A stretch of DNA of 14,430 nt from Streptomyces roseochromogenus subsp. oscitans DS 12.976 (GTDB lineage: Bacteria > Actinomycetota > Actinomycetes > Streptomycetales > Streptomycetaceae). The stretch spans positions 7,532,092-7,546,521 of the forward strand of contig NZ_CM002285.1 in the NCBI RefSeq assembly GCF_000497445.1, given 5' to 3'. The position numbers were made by a program, and so were the translations under genes. Position 1 is the first letter of the stretch. Every line of letters begins with the position of its first letter. Shown here piece after piece: positions 6,461-13,576 of this stretch. The notes below the pieces were generated by a model. That model was not told where the DNA came from and ran no database searches. It worked only from the letters and a program-made list of their open reading frames with translations.

Positions 6461-6471
6461 GACTGACAGTC
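6461..6471. repeat. 11-bp palindrome in the exonuclease promoter region
   Basis: GACTGACAGTC is GACTG and CAGTC around a central A. It lies about 23 bp upstream of the exonuclease start and could be a small operator. It is short enough to occur by chance. Confidence 0.3.
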
Positions 6472-6551
6472 CTGTCCTTCAGGGCTGTCCGCCGCCCTGC
6501 CGGGTCGCCTGACTGTTCGGACCTCGAGCGTGTGTGCCTGTCCTGTGCCCA

Positions 6552-7211
6552 TCAGCCGGCCGAGTCGGGTGGGCAGGTGGGCGAAGTCGGTGCCAGCAGC
6601 GACCGTACCAGCGCTCTTGTGGCCGTCTCGAAGAGCCGCTCCGTGTCCACCGGTAAGGCCAGCGCACGCGCCAGCACGGGGTCGTCCCCGGCGGTCTCGG
6701 TACTCCACAGTTCCCGCTCGTCGGGGTGCTGTGCCGGTGCCCGCTCGCGGTTGCGCTCCACCAGTACATGCCCGACGACCTGGAACTGCACGGCCCGTAC
6801 GAACTCGGCGGCCCGGGCACCGCGCAGCCCGGCGGCGTGCGCCTCACGCACCAGCACCCGCTGGGCCGGCAGGAACATCCGCTCGGTCAGCCCCCGCTCG
6901 TGCACCAGGGCCACCAGATGCGGATGGTCGCGCAGTTGCCGGCGCAGGTCGCGCGCGACACCGGCCACGCGCTCCTCGGGTGTGCGTCCGCAGGGCCGGA
7001 TCTCGCCCAGCTCGGCCACGGTCCGCTCCACGAGGGCGTCGAGCAGGGCCTCACGGCCGCCGACATGCCAGTAGATCGAGGTCACGGCCGTATCCAGCGC
7101 CGCGGCGAGCCCCCGCATGGTGAGTGCGTCCGGCCCGTGCCGCTTCACCAGACCGGCGGCGGCCTCCAGCACCGCCTCCCGGGTCAGCGCACTTCTCGTC
7201 CCGCCCGCCAT
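6552..7211 (-). CDS. TetR/AcrR-family transcriptional regulator, probable local repressor
   Basis: This is a 219-residue protein. The N-terminal helix-turn-helix is typical: TREAVLEAAAGLVKRHGPDALTMRGLAAALDTAVTSIYWHVGGREALLDAL (about 10-60), with the recognition helix around TAVTSIYWHV. The C-terminal ligand-binding region (about 75-210) is all-helical and diverse, as in this family. It is divergent from the acetoacetate-decarboxylase-like gene, and a 17-bp inverted repeat lies between them, so autoregulation and repression of the operon are likely. ATG 7211 is preceded closely by GGGGGG. The ligand is probably a substrate or product of the operon's enzymes, which is inference. Confidence 0.9.
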   Translation of the reverse strand: MAGGTRSALTREAVLEAAAGLVKRHGPDALTMRGLAAALDTAVTSIYWHVGGREALLDALVERTVAELGEIRPCGRTPEERVAGVARDLRRQLRDHPHLVALVHERGLTERMFLPAQRVLVREAHAAGLRGARAAEFVRAVQFQVVGHVLVERNRERAPAQHPDERELWSTETAGDDPVLARALALPVDTERLFETATRALVRSLLAPTSPTCPPDSAG

Positions 7212-7240
7212 GATCCCCCCAACTCTCGTCCGTACGCGTG

Positions 7241-7269
7241 TCTTTACCCCGCACAAGGTCTGCTGTAAC
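7241..7269 (-). promoter_or_regulatory. Candidate promoter of the TetR gene
   Basis: On the minus strand GTTACA (7269-7264) is followed by a 17-bp spacer and TAAAGA (7246-7241), about 30 nt before ATG 7211. The -35 lies inside the operator. It shares its DNA with the rightward promoter, giving face-to-face control. Confidence 0.35.
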
Positions 7270-7271
7270 TG
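7243..7271 (+). promoter_or_regulatory. Candidate promoter of the ADC-SDR-amidohydrolase operon
   Basis: TTTACC (7243-7248), a 17-bp spacer, then TAACTG (7266-7271), which is a weak match to the housekeeping consensus. The -10 lies in the left arm of the inverted repeat. Transcription would begin near 7278-7280, about 50 nt before ATG 7328. Confidence 0.35.
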
Positions 7272-7279
7272 TGTTACAG
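7263..7279. promoter_or_regulatory. Probable TetR operator (17-bp inverted repeat)
   Basis: CTGTAAC-TGT-GTTACAG has perfect 7-bp arms around a 3-bp centre, in the 116-bp gap between the divergent TetR gene and the ADC-like gene. Length and symmetry are typical of TetR-family operators, and it is AT-rich against its surroundings. It overlaps the candidate -10 of the rightward promoter and the candidate -35 of the leftward one, so binding would block both. Confidence 0.7.
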
Positions 7280-7327
7280 GTGACGGACCGTCAGGAAGGA
7301 CCCGTCGGAAGAAGGGCGGTACGACCT

Positions 7328-8125
7328 ATGGCACGCGTACGGTACGGCGCACGGACCGAGCGGGAGATCGCCGCGACCCGCACCGCGAGCGCGCGGCTTC
7401 CCCGCATCTGGTCCACCGGAGTGGTGGCCGTCTGGGAGACCGACCCGGACGCGGTCGCCGCGGTGCTGCCGCCACCCCTGAAACCCACCGGAAGCCCGCT
7501 CGCGCGGGTGAACATCAGCACTGTCGACCTGCCCGGATACCCGCTCGGCGCGGGCTCGTTCGCGGTCGCCGCGGTGCACGGCACGGTCGAGGGCTGGTAT
7601 CCGCTGGTCATGCCGATGACCCAGGAGCGCGCCCTCACCGGCGGGCGAGAGGTCTTCGGCGAGCCCAAGAAGCTCGGCGAGGTGACGGTCGAACGCGACG
7701 GCCCGGGCGTGCGCGCGGCGCTGTCCCGGCACGGCATCGCGTTCGTCGAGGTGCAGGGCACGGTGGGCGGCGAGCTGCCCTTGCCGGAGCCTTCGCGGAA
7801 GACCGACTTCTACTTCAAGTTCCTCCCCGCCGTGGACGGTTCGGGCCTCGACACCGACCCGGTGCTGGTGCACTGCGTGCGCCACGAGCAGGTGCGCAGG
7901 CTGGAGCGGATCACCGGGGAGGTCGTCCTGCGCGAGTCGGCGTACGACCCCGTGGCCGACCTTCCGGTGCTGCGGCTGCGCGAGATCACCATCGGCGAGA
8001 AGACCAGCGACCAGAGCGGCCGGGTCGTCGAACGGGTCGACGCCCAGGCCCTGTTGCCGTACATCCACCAGCGCTACGACGATCCGCTGCAGATCCTCGA
8101 CGCGCCGCCCGAGGGGAGTTCGTGA
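7328..8125 (+). CDS. Acetoacetate decarboxylase-family protein
   Basis: This is a 265-residue soluble protein. Family landmarks are STGVVAVWETDPDAVAAVLPPPLKP (29-53), VNISTVDLPGYPLGAG (61-76), EGWYPLVMPMT (88-98) and GGREVFGEPKKLGEV (105-119). The adjacent lysines 114-115 match the Lys115-Lys116 pair of clostridial acetoacetate decarboxylase, where one forms the substrate Schiff base, so the active site looks intact. Members of this superfamily also act as aldolase/dehydratases or hydrolases, so the substrate cannot be named. ATG 7328 gives the family-like start MARVRYGARTE; AGAAGGG lies about 12 nt upstream. An in-frame GTG at 7280 is an alternative if the mRNA is leaderless. It is the first gene of the operon, and its stop overlaps the SDR start by one base. 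Confidence 0.85.
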   Translation: MARVRYGARTEREIAATRTASARLPRIWSTGVVAVWETDPDAVAAVLPPPLKPTGSPLARVNISTVDLPGYPLGAGSFAVAAVHGTVEGWYPLVMPMTQERALTGGREVFGEPKKLGEVTVERDGPGVRAALSRHGIAFVEVQGTVGGELPLPEPSRKTDFYFKFLPAVDGSGLDTDPVLVHCVRHEQVRRLERITGEVVLRESAYDPVADLPVLRLREITIGEKTSDQSGRVVERVDAQALLPYIHQRYDDPLQILDAPPEGSS

Positions 8126-9009
8126 TGGACCTCCAGGCCGGACAGGTCGCCGTCGTCACCGGCGCGGCGAGCGGGATCGGGCTCGCGATGGCCCGGAGGT
8201 TCGCCGCCGAGGGCCTGAAGGTGGTCCTCGCCGACGTGGAGGAGACCGCCCTGGACAAGGCCGCGGCGGACCTGCGGGCCGAGGGCGCGGACGTCCACGC
8301 GCGCCTGGTCGACGTCGGCGAACGCGCCCAGGTCATGGAGCTGGCCGAGGCGGCGTACGACACCTATGGCGCCGTGCACGTCCTGTGCAACAACGCGGGC
8401 GTCGGCTCGGGCGCCGAGGGCCGGATGTGGGAGCACGACCCGAACGACTGGCGGTGGGCCTTCGCCGTCAATGTGTGGGGCGTCTTCCATGGCGTCCAGG
8501 CGTTCGTACCCAGGATGATCAAGTCGGGTCAACCCGGTCATGTGGTCAATACATCCTCCAGCGACGGCGGTATCGCACCGCTGCCGACCGCCTCCGTGTA
8601 CGCGGTCACCAAGGCAGCCGTCGTCACCCTCACCGAGTCCCTCTACGCCCATCTGAAGGCCGAGCACGCGCGCGTGGGCGCCTCGGTGCTCTTCCCCGGC
8701 CCGCACATGCTGCGCACCGGCCTGTGGGAGTCGCACCGCAACCGCCCCGCCCGCTATGCGAAACAGCGCCCGCGCAGGACGCCGTACCGCAGCCTCGACC
8801 AGTGGGAGGCGGCGATGTGGGCGGCCGGCAAGGAGGTCCGCTTCACGCCCGTCGAGGAGGTCGCCGGCCTCGTCGTGGCCGGCATCCGCGAGGACCGCTT
8901 CTGGCTGCTGCCGGCGAGCGAGCACAGCGACGCCCAGATCCGCGCGCGGTCCCGCTCGATGCTGGACCGGGCGAACCCGTCGTACCTCGAAAGCTTCGTC
9001 CTGGACTGA
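8125..9009 (+). CDS. Classical SDR-family oxidoreductase
   Basis: This is a 294-residue NAD(P)-dependent dehydrogenase/reductase. The motifs are all present: TGAASGIG (12-19), an Asp after beta-2 in VVLADVEE (33-40) favouring NAD(H), NNAGVG (89-94), the structural Asn in FAVNVWGVF (113-121), and SSSDGG...SVYAVTK with Ser145, Tyr159 and Lys163. The C-terminus is extended (about 200-294, WESHRNRPARYAKQRPRRTPYRSLDQWEAAMWAAGKEVRFTP..., then ARSRSMLDRANPSYLESFVLD), a region that usually sets substrate specificity. ATG 8125 has GAGGGGAG (8111-8118) upstream and overlaps the preceding stop (TGATG). It is translationally linked to the ADC-like gene and probably oxidises or reduces an alcohol/ketone pathway intermediate. 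Confidence 0.9.
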   Translation: MDLQAGQVAVVTGAASGIGLAMARRFAAEGLKVVLADVEETALDKAAADLRAEGADVHARLVDVGERAQVMELAEAAYDTYGAVHVLCNNAGVGSGAEGRMWEHDPNDWRWAFAVNVWGVFHGVQAFVPRMIKSGQPGHVVNTSSSDGGIAPLPTASVYAVTKAAVVTLTESLYAHLKAEHARVGASVLFPGPHMLRTGLWESHRNRPARYAKQRPRRTPYRSLDQWEAAMWAAGKEVRFTPVEEVAGLVVAGIREDRFWLLPASEHSDAQIRARSRSMLDRANPSYLESFVLD

Positions 9010-9021
9010 GAGGGGACCGTG

Positions 9022-10344
9022 ATGACCGACGCTGTTCTTGGCGGGGACCCGTATCTGATCATCTCCTCCGACTGCCACGCCGGGCTGCCCACCGAGGAGT
9101 ACCGGCCCTATCTGGAGTCCCGTTTCCACCGGGACTTCGACGAGTTCCTCGCGGGCCGCGACCGGCGCCGCGAGGAGATGACCCGGCTCGGCATCCGCAA
9201 CGAGGACTTCGCCGACCGGTGGTTCAGGGACAACGAGGAAGGCCTGCGAGGCGGCTGGGACACCGCGCAGCGCATGAAGGAGCTGGACGGGGACGGCGTG
9301 GCCGCCGAGGTGGTCTTCCCGGACGCCGACGCCGTCGACAGCCGTACCGCCGCCCCCTTCGGCGTGGGCCTCGGCCTCTCCGGCGACCAGGACCCCGAGC
9401 TGGGCATGGCGGGCGCGCAGGCCCACAACCGCTGGCTCGCCGACTTCGTCTCCGCACACCCCGAACGGCACTGCGGAGTAGCCCTGCTGCCGATCACCGG
9501 CGAGGTCTCCGAGGCCGTCGCCGAGATCCACCGGGCCAAGGAGTCCGGCCTCGGCGCCCTGATGATCCCGGCCATGTGGGCGGGCAAGGAGCCGTACCAC
9601 GACCGCCGTTACGACCCCGTGTGGGCGGCCGCAGCCGAGTGCGGCATGCCGGTGCTCACCCACTCCGGCGCCGCCCCGCGCGAGGAGTACGGCGACCACC
9701 TCGGCATCTTTGTGAGCGAGGTGACCTGGTGGCCCGCCCGGCCCCTGTGGTTCCTGCTCTGGTCCGGCGTCTTCGAACGCCACCCGGGGCTGCGCTTCGG
9801 CGTCGCCGAGTCCGGCTGCTGGTGGCTGCCGAACCTGCTGTGGTTCATGGACCGTCTCTACCTCGGCGCGCACGGCGGCAAGAAGCTCTCCCCGTTCCAG
9901 GAGCTGAAGCGCCCGCCGCACGAGTACCTGGACCGGCAGATCTTCGTCTGCGCCACCAACACCAAGCGGCGCGAGCTGGCCCAGCGGTACGAGATCGGCG
10001 TCGACAACATCCTGTGGGGCAGCGACTTCCCGCACCCCGAGGGCACCTGGCCCGACACGCGCGCGTGGCTGCGCCGTACCTTCCACGACATTCCCGTCGC
10101 CGAGACCCGCCGCATGCTCGGCCTCGCCGCCGCCGAGGTCTTCGGCTTCGACGTGGCGAAGCTCGCGCCCCTGGCCCGCCGCATCGGCCCTACCCCCGCC
10201 GACCTCGGCCAGCCGGCCGACCAGACGGCCGTCGAGGCGTCCTGGGCACGCTCGCGCGAGACGGGCCGGCACTGGCTGACGGACCACGACTTCCCGGTGC
10301 TGGGGACCGGCCCCGGCTTTCCGGTGCCGGGGGTGACCCGATGA
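9022..10344 (+). CDS. Amidohydrolase-2 family protein (first of a tandem pair)
   Basis: This is a 440-residue TIM-barrel metal enzyme. Candidate ligands and catalytic residues are Asp17 and His19 in ISSDCHAG, His214 in VLTHSGAAP, Glu263 in AESGCWW, and Asp335 in ILWGSDFPHPEGTWP. This 'D-C-H' N-terminus and WGSDFPH end are typical of amidohydrolase-2 (PF04909) proteins, which include ACMSD, LigW and gamma-resorcylate decarboxylases as well as hydrolases. Homologous alignment with the next gene (DCHAG, LRAHNRWLADF/QAHNRWLADF, WGSD-Y/F-PH) makes them paralogues. A 45-residue tail follows the barrel. ATG 9022 has GAGAGGGG at 9008-9015; an adjacent GTG at 9019 is in frame. The reaction is unknown. 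Confidence 0.88.
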   Translation: MTDAVLGGDPYLIISSDCHAGLPTEEYRPYLESRFHRDFDEFLAGRDRRREEMTRLGIRNEDFADRWFRDNEEGLRGGWDTAQRMKELDGDGVAAEVVFPDADAVDSRTAAPFGVGLGLSGDQDPELGMAGAQAHNRWLADFVSAHPERHCGVALLPITGEVSEAVAEIHRAKESGLGALMIPAMWAGKEPYHDRRYDPVWAAAAECGMPVLTHSGAAPREEYGDHLGIFVSEVTWWPARPLWFLLWSGVFERHPGLRFGVAESGCWWLPNLLWFMDRLYLGAHGGKKLSPFQELKRPPHEYLDRQIFVCATNTKRRELAQRYEIGVDNILWGSDFPHPEGTWPDTRAWLRRTFHDIPVAETRRMLGLAAAEVFGFDVAKLAPLARRIGPTPADLGQPADQTAVEASWARSRETGRHWLTDHDFPVLGTGPGFPVPGVTR

Positions 10345-10394
10345 ACAACGCTTCTGGGGGTGACCTGATGAACAACACTTCTGGGGGTGACCCG
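10329..10394 (+). repeat. 27-bp tandem repeat duplicating a ribosome-binding site and start codon
   Basis: A 27-bp unit begins GGGGGTGACC and contains GATGAACAAC, ending in CTTCT. It is at 10329-10355 and repeated at 10356-10382 with only two differences. A third, partial copy starts at 10383 with GGGGGTGACCCG but has ACG in place of ATG. Each full copy has GGGGG 7 nt before an ATG (10341 and 10368). Because 27 is a multiple of three, the frame is preserved and the protein N-terminus reads MNNASGGD/MNNTSGGD. Confidence 0.85.
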
Positions 10395-11624
10395 ACGAGC
10401 GACGACCGCTACACCGTGATCTCCGCCGACTGCCACGCCGGCGCCGACCTCCTCGACTACAAGCCGTACCTGGACAAGCGTCACCACGACGACTTCGACG
10501 TCTGGGCGGCCACCTACGTCAACCCCCACGAGGACCTGCTCGCCGACTCCGCCGACCGCAACTGGAACTCCGAGCGGCGCCTCGCGGAGCTGGAGGCGGA
10601 CGGAATCGTGGCGGAGGTGATCTTCCCGAACACCATCCCGCCGTTCTTCCCGTCGAGTTCCCTGATGGCCCCGCCGCCCACCGCCGAGGACTTCGTACGC
10701 CGCTGGGCCGGACTGCGCGCCCACAACCGCTGGCTCGCGGACTTCTGCGCGGCGGCGCCGGGCCGACGCGCTGGCGTCTTCCAGATCCTGCTGGGCGACG
10801 TCGAGGAGGCGGTGAAGGAGATCCGCTGGGCCGCCTCGGCAGGCCTGAGAGGCGGGCTGATGCTGCCCGGCACCCCGCCCGGCTCCGGCCTGCCCGAGCT
10901 GCACTCGCCGGAGTACGACCCGATCTGGGCCGCGTGCGCGGAACTCGGCGTCCCCGTCAACCACCACGCCGGCTCGGCCTCCCCGCCGCTCGGCGCGGAA
11001 CCGGCCGCCCGCGCGGTCTTCATGGTGGAGACGACCTGGTTCTCCCACCGCGCCCTGTGGCACCTGGTGTTCGGCGGCGCCTTCCGCCGCCATCCCGAGC
11101 TGAGACTGGTCCTGACCGAACAGGGCTCCGGCTGGATCCCCGGGGTGCTCGGCATGCTGGACTACTACCACGGCCGCCTGGTCGCGGCGGCCTCGCAGGC
11201 CGACACCGCCGAGGCCAGGTTCGGCACCGGTCTGGCCGCCGGCATGGGCGCGGCGCCCTCCCAGGTGTGGCGGGACCACTGCTTCGTCGGCGCCAGCTTC
11301 ATGCGCCCGCACGAGGTGCCGCTGCGCGAACGCATCGGTGTCGACAAGATCATGTGGGGCAGCGACTACCCGCACGACGAGGGCACCCATCCCTACACCC
11401 GCGAGGCACTGCGGTTCGCCTACGCGGGCGTTCCGCGCGAGGAGCTGGCCGCCATGCTCGGCGGCAACGCGGCCCGCGTCTACGGCTTCGACCTCGCCCT
11501 CCTCGACCCCATCGCGGCGAAGGTGGGCCCCACGGTGACCGAGGTCGCCGAACCCCTCCCGGAACCCCCGGCGGACGCGACCAGCCCGGTGTTCGCCCGA
11601 GGGGCGTCGCTTCGGGTGTGGTGA
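10341..11624 (+). CDS. Amidohydrolase-2 family protein (second of the pair) with duplicated start
   Basis: This is a 427-residue protein from ATG 10341, or 418 from ATG 10368; both starts have equal Shine-Dalgarno sequences. Candidate metal/catalytic residues are Asp30 and His32 in ISADCHAG, His208-His209 in VNHHAG, Glu260 in LTEQGSGW, and Asp342 in IMWGSDYPHDEG. It is a paralogue of the preceding gene but differs in the loop near the double His and the long acidic insertion around 60-80. ATG 10341 overlaps the preceding stop (ATGA). The first 20 residues are low-complexity (Asn/Ser/Gly/Asp) and come from the repeat. The tandem paralogues may form a heteromer or act on related substrates, which is inference. 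Function is unknown; decarboxylation or C-N/C-C hydrolysis are the possibilities. Confidence 0.85.
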   Translation: MNNASGGDLMNNTSGGDPTSDDRYTVISADCHAGADLLDYKPYLDKRHHDDFDVWAATYVNPHEDLLADSADRNWNSERRLAELEADGIVAEVIFPNTIPPFFPSSSLMAPPPTAEDFVRRWAGLRAHNRWLADFCAAAPGRRAGVFQILLGDVEEAVKEIRWAASAGLRGGLMLPGTPPGSGLPELHSPEYDPIWAACAELGVPVNHHAGSASPPLGAEPAARAVFMVETTWFSHRALWHLVFGGAFRRHPELRLVLTEQGSGWIPGVLGMLDYYHGRLVAAASQADTAEARFGTGLAAGMGAAPSQVWRDHCFVGASFMRPHEVPLRERIGVDKIMWGSDYPHDEGTHPYTREALRFAYAGVPREELAAMLGGNAARVYGFDLALLDPIAAKVGPTVTEVAEPLPEPPADATSPVFARGASLRVW

Positions 11625-11693
11625 CGGCCGGCGTCGACGGCGGGGGAGCGTCGGTGCGGCGCGGGCGGCCCGTGGGGTGCGATCCTCCCTGCT

Positions 11694-12404
11694 GTGACCG
11701 AACCCATGCACGAAGAGCCCCACGGGGGCGCGCTCGGCTCGCGGCTGAACTGGCTGCGGGCCGCCGTGCTCGGTGCGAACGACGGCATCGTCTCCACCGC
11801 GGGCATCGTCGTCGGCGTGGCCGGCGCTACCGACAACCGGTCCGCCCTGCTCACCGCCGGACTCGCCGGCCTGCTCGCCGGATCGATGTCCATGGCGGCC
11901 GGCGAGTACGTCTCCGTCTCCACCCAGCGCGACTCCGAGGTGGCCGCGCTGGCCGTGGAGAGACGGGAACTGCGGGAGCAGCCGGAGGCCGAGCTGCAGG
12001 AGCTGACCACGCTGCTCCAGGAGCGCGGACTGTCCCGCGAGGTGGCCCGGGAGGCCGCCGAACAGCTCACCGCGCGCGACGCGCTGCGGGTGCACGCGCG
12101 CGTGGAGCTCGGAATCGACCCGGACGAGCTGACCAACCCCTGGCACGCGGCCTGGGCGAGCTTCCTGGCTTTCACGGCGGGCGCGCTGCTACCGCTGCTG
12201 GCCATCGTGCTGCCCCCGGCCGGCTGGCGGCTGGTCGTGACCGTCGTCTCCGTCCTGGCCGCGCTCGTCCTCACCGGCTGGGCCAGCGCCCGGCTCGGCT
12301 CGGCGGACCCGAAGCGGGCGGTCCTGCGCAACGTGGTGGGCGGGGCGCTGGCCATGGGTGTCACCTACGCGGCGGGCAGCCTGCTGGGCGCGGCGGGCGT
12401 CTGA
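11694..12404 (+). CDS. VIT1/CCC1-family Fe2+/Mn2+ transporter
   Basis: This is a 236-residue membrane protein. GANDGIVSTAGIVVGVAGA (27-45) forms the first helix with the conserved Asp30. LLAGSMSMAAGEYVSVSTQRDSE (60-82) forms the second helix with Glu71. A cytoplasmic helical domain follows (about 85-135, ELREQPEAELQELTTLLQERGLSREVAREAAEQL), with Glu residues that in plant VIT1 bind metal. Three more helices lie at about 152-173, 178-200 and 208-234. VIT1/CCC1 proteins export or sequester ferrous iron or manganese. GTG 11694 and ATG 11706 are both possible starts; neither has a clear Shine-Dalgarno. The operon upstream ends 69 bp before it with no clear terminator. It is not obviously related to the enzymes on either side. 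Confidence 0.88.
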   Translation: MTEPMHEEPHGGALGSRLNWLRAAVLGANDGIVSTAGIVVGVAGATDNRSALLTAGLAGLLAGSMSMAAGEYVSVSTQRDSEVAALAVERRELREQPEAELQELTTLLQERGLSREVAREAAEQLTARDALRVHARVELGIDPDELTNPWHAAWASFLAFTAGALLPLLAIVLPPAGWRLVVTVVSVLAALVLTGWASARLGSADPKRAVLRNVVGGALAMGVTYAAGSLLGAAGV

Positions 12405-12435
12405 CCGTCCCGCTGCGAAGGCACCCTCGCCGAGC

Positions 12436-12445
12436 GGTGCGCACC
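12436..12445. repeat. 10-bp perfect palindrome GGTGCGCACC
   Basis: GGTGCGCACC lies in the 118-bp gap before the alcohol dehydrogenase gene and 7 bp upstream of the larger inverted repeat. It may be part of the same regulatory or terminating structure; alone it is weak evidence. Confidence 0.3.
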
Positions 12446-12451
12446 TGCCCC

Positions 12452-12499
12452 GTCGTACCGTGAAGTGCGCTCGACCACCCCCGGAGCGCACCGTACGAC
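12452..12499. promoter_or_regulatory. Bulged inverted repeat between VIT and alcohol dehydrogenase genes
   Basis: Outer arms GTCGTAC (12452-12458) and GTACGAC (12493-12499) and inner arms GTGCGCTC (12465-12472) and GAGCGCAC (12484-12491) are perfect complements around an 11-nt loop; the left side bulges by 6 nt and the right by 1. It is 48 bp past the VIT stop and about 10 bp before the alcohol dehydrogenase Shine-Dalgarno (GAGAAGGA around 12507-12514). It could be a VIT terminator without a U-tract, or a leader structure or operator for the dehydrogenase. Confidence 0.5.
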
Positions 12500-12522
12500 T
12501 CCGCACGAGAAGGACCCTCGCC

Positions 12523-13569
12523 ATGCGCGCCACCACCATCCACGCCCCGTACGACATGCGCGTGGAGGACGTCCCCGAGCCCGTGGCGCAGTTGCCCACC
12601 GACGCCGTCGTACGGGTGCTGCGCGCGTGCATCTGCGGCAGTGACCTGTGGGCCTACCGCGGCGAGGCGGCCCGGCAGCCGGGCCAGCGGATCGGGCACG
12701 AGTTCCTCGGCATCGTCGAGGAGACCGGCTCCGAGGTGAGCACCGTCAAGCGCGGTGACCTGGTGGTCGCGCCCTTCATGTGGTCCGACGGCGTCTGCGA
12801 CTACTGCCGCGAGGGCCTGACGACGTCCTGTGAGCACGGCGGCTTCTGGGGCTCCGTCGGCTACGACGGCGGCCAGGGCGAGGCCGTGCGTGTGCCCTTC
12901 GCCGACGGCACGCTGGTCCAGCTGCCCAGGGAAGCGGCCTCCGACGACCATCTGCTGTCCGCCTTGCTGACCCTCTCCGACGTCCTCGGCACCGGCCACC
13001 ACGCGGCCCTCGGCGCGGGCGCCCGGCCCGGCGCCACGGTCGCCGTCGTCGGTGACGGCGCGGTCGGCCTGTGCGCGGTCCTGGCCGCCAAGCGGCTCGG
13101 CGCCGAGCGGATCATCGCGCTGGGCCGGCACGAGGTCCGTACCGGCATCGCGCGTCGCTTCGGTGCCACCGACGTCGTCGCCGAGCGCGGGGACGCGGCC
13201 GTCGAGGCCGTCCGGGAACTCACCCGCGGCCAGGGCGCGCACGCCGTTGTCGAGGCCGTCGGTACGGAACAATCCATGCGTACGGCAGTCAACATCACCC
13301 GCGACGGCGGCGCGATCGGCTTCGTGGGCGTGCCCCACGGCAGCGGCACCGGCCTCGACCTCGGCGTCATGTTCGACCGGAACATCGCCCTGCGCGGCGG
13401 TGTCGCCCCGGTCCGCGCCTACATCCCCGACCTGCTGCCCGACGTCCTGGACGGCACGATCGACCCCTCGCCCGTGTTCGACATGACCGTCGGCATCGAG
13501 GGCGTACCCGACGGCTACAAGGCGATGGACGAGCGCACCGCCCTCAAGGTGCTCGTCACCAACGGCTAG
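12523..13569 (+). CDS. Zinc-dependent alcohol dehydrogenase (MDR superfamily)
   Basis: This is a 348-residue medium-chain dehydrogenase. The catalytic zinc residues are Cys38 (ICGSD) and His59-Glu60 (GHEFLG). The structural-zinc loop SDGVCDYCREGLTTSC supplies Cys92, Cys95 and Cys103; by alignment with threonine/sorbitol dehydrogenases the first Cys is replaced by Asp89. The Rossmann domain has VVGDGAVGL (175-183). After beta-2 the sequence is ALGRHE (199-204), with no acidic residue at the adenosine-ribose position, hinting at NADP. Later motifs are GFVGVPHGSG (266-275) and GYKAMDERTALKVLV (331-345). It probably oxidises an alcohol or reduces an aldehyde in the cytoplasm; the substrate is unknown. 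ATG 12523 is chosen from GAGAAGGA 8 nt upstream. It ends convergently with the CopD-like gene, 7 bp apart. Confidence 0.9.
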   Translation: MRATTIHAPYDMRVEDVPEPVAQLPTDAVVRVLRACICGSDLWAYRGEAARQPGQRIGHEFLGIVEETGSEVSTVKRGDLVVAPFMWSDGVCDYCREGLTTSCEHGGFWGSVGYDGGQGEAVRVPFADGTLVQLPREAASDDHLLSALLTLSDVLGTGHHAALGAGARPGATVAVVGDGAVGLCAVLAAKRLGAERIIALGRHEVRTGIARRFGATDVVAERGDAAVEAVRELTRGQGAHAVVEAVGTEQSMRTAVNITRDGGAIGFVGVPHGSGTGLDLGVMFDRNIALRGGVAPVRAYIPDLLPDVLDGTIDPSPVFDMTVGIEGVPDGYKAMDERTALKVLVTNG

Positions 13570-13576
13570 ATCGCCG

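Noticed and set aside
8074..10287. Long open frame on the minus strand across the SDR and first amidohydrolase
   Set aside because: Antisense shadow; composition is rich in Gly/Ala/Val/Arg with no recognisable domain, while the plus-strand genes have clear motifs.
8385..11624. Plus-strand open frame of over 1000 codons spanning three genes
   Set aside because: It is out of frame with the SDR and first amidohydrolase and only becomes real coding at the second amidohydrolase (10341 onward).
9858..12146. Long minus-strand frame across the second amidohydrolase and VIT gene
   Set aside because: Antisense shadow of two well-supported plus-strand genes, without domain-like sequence.
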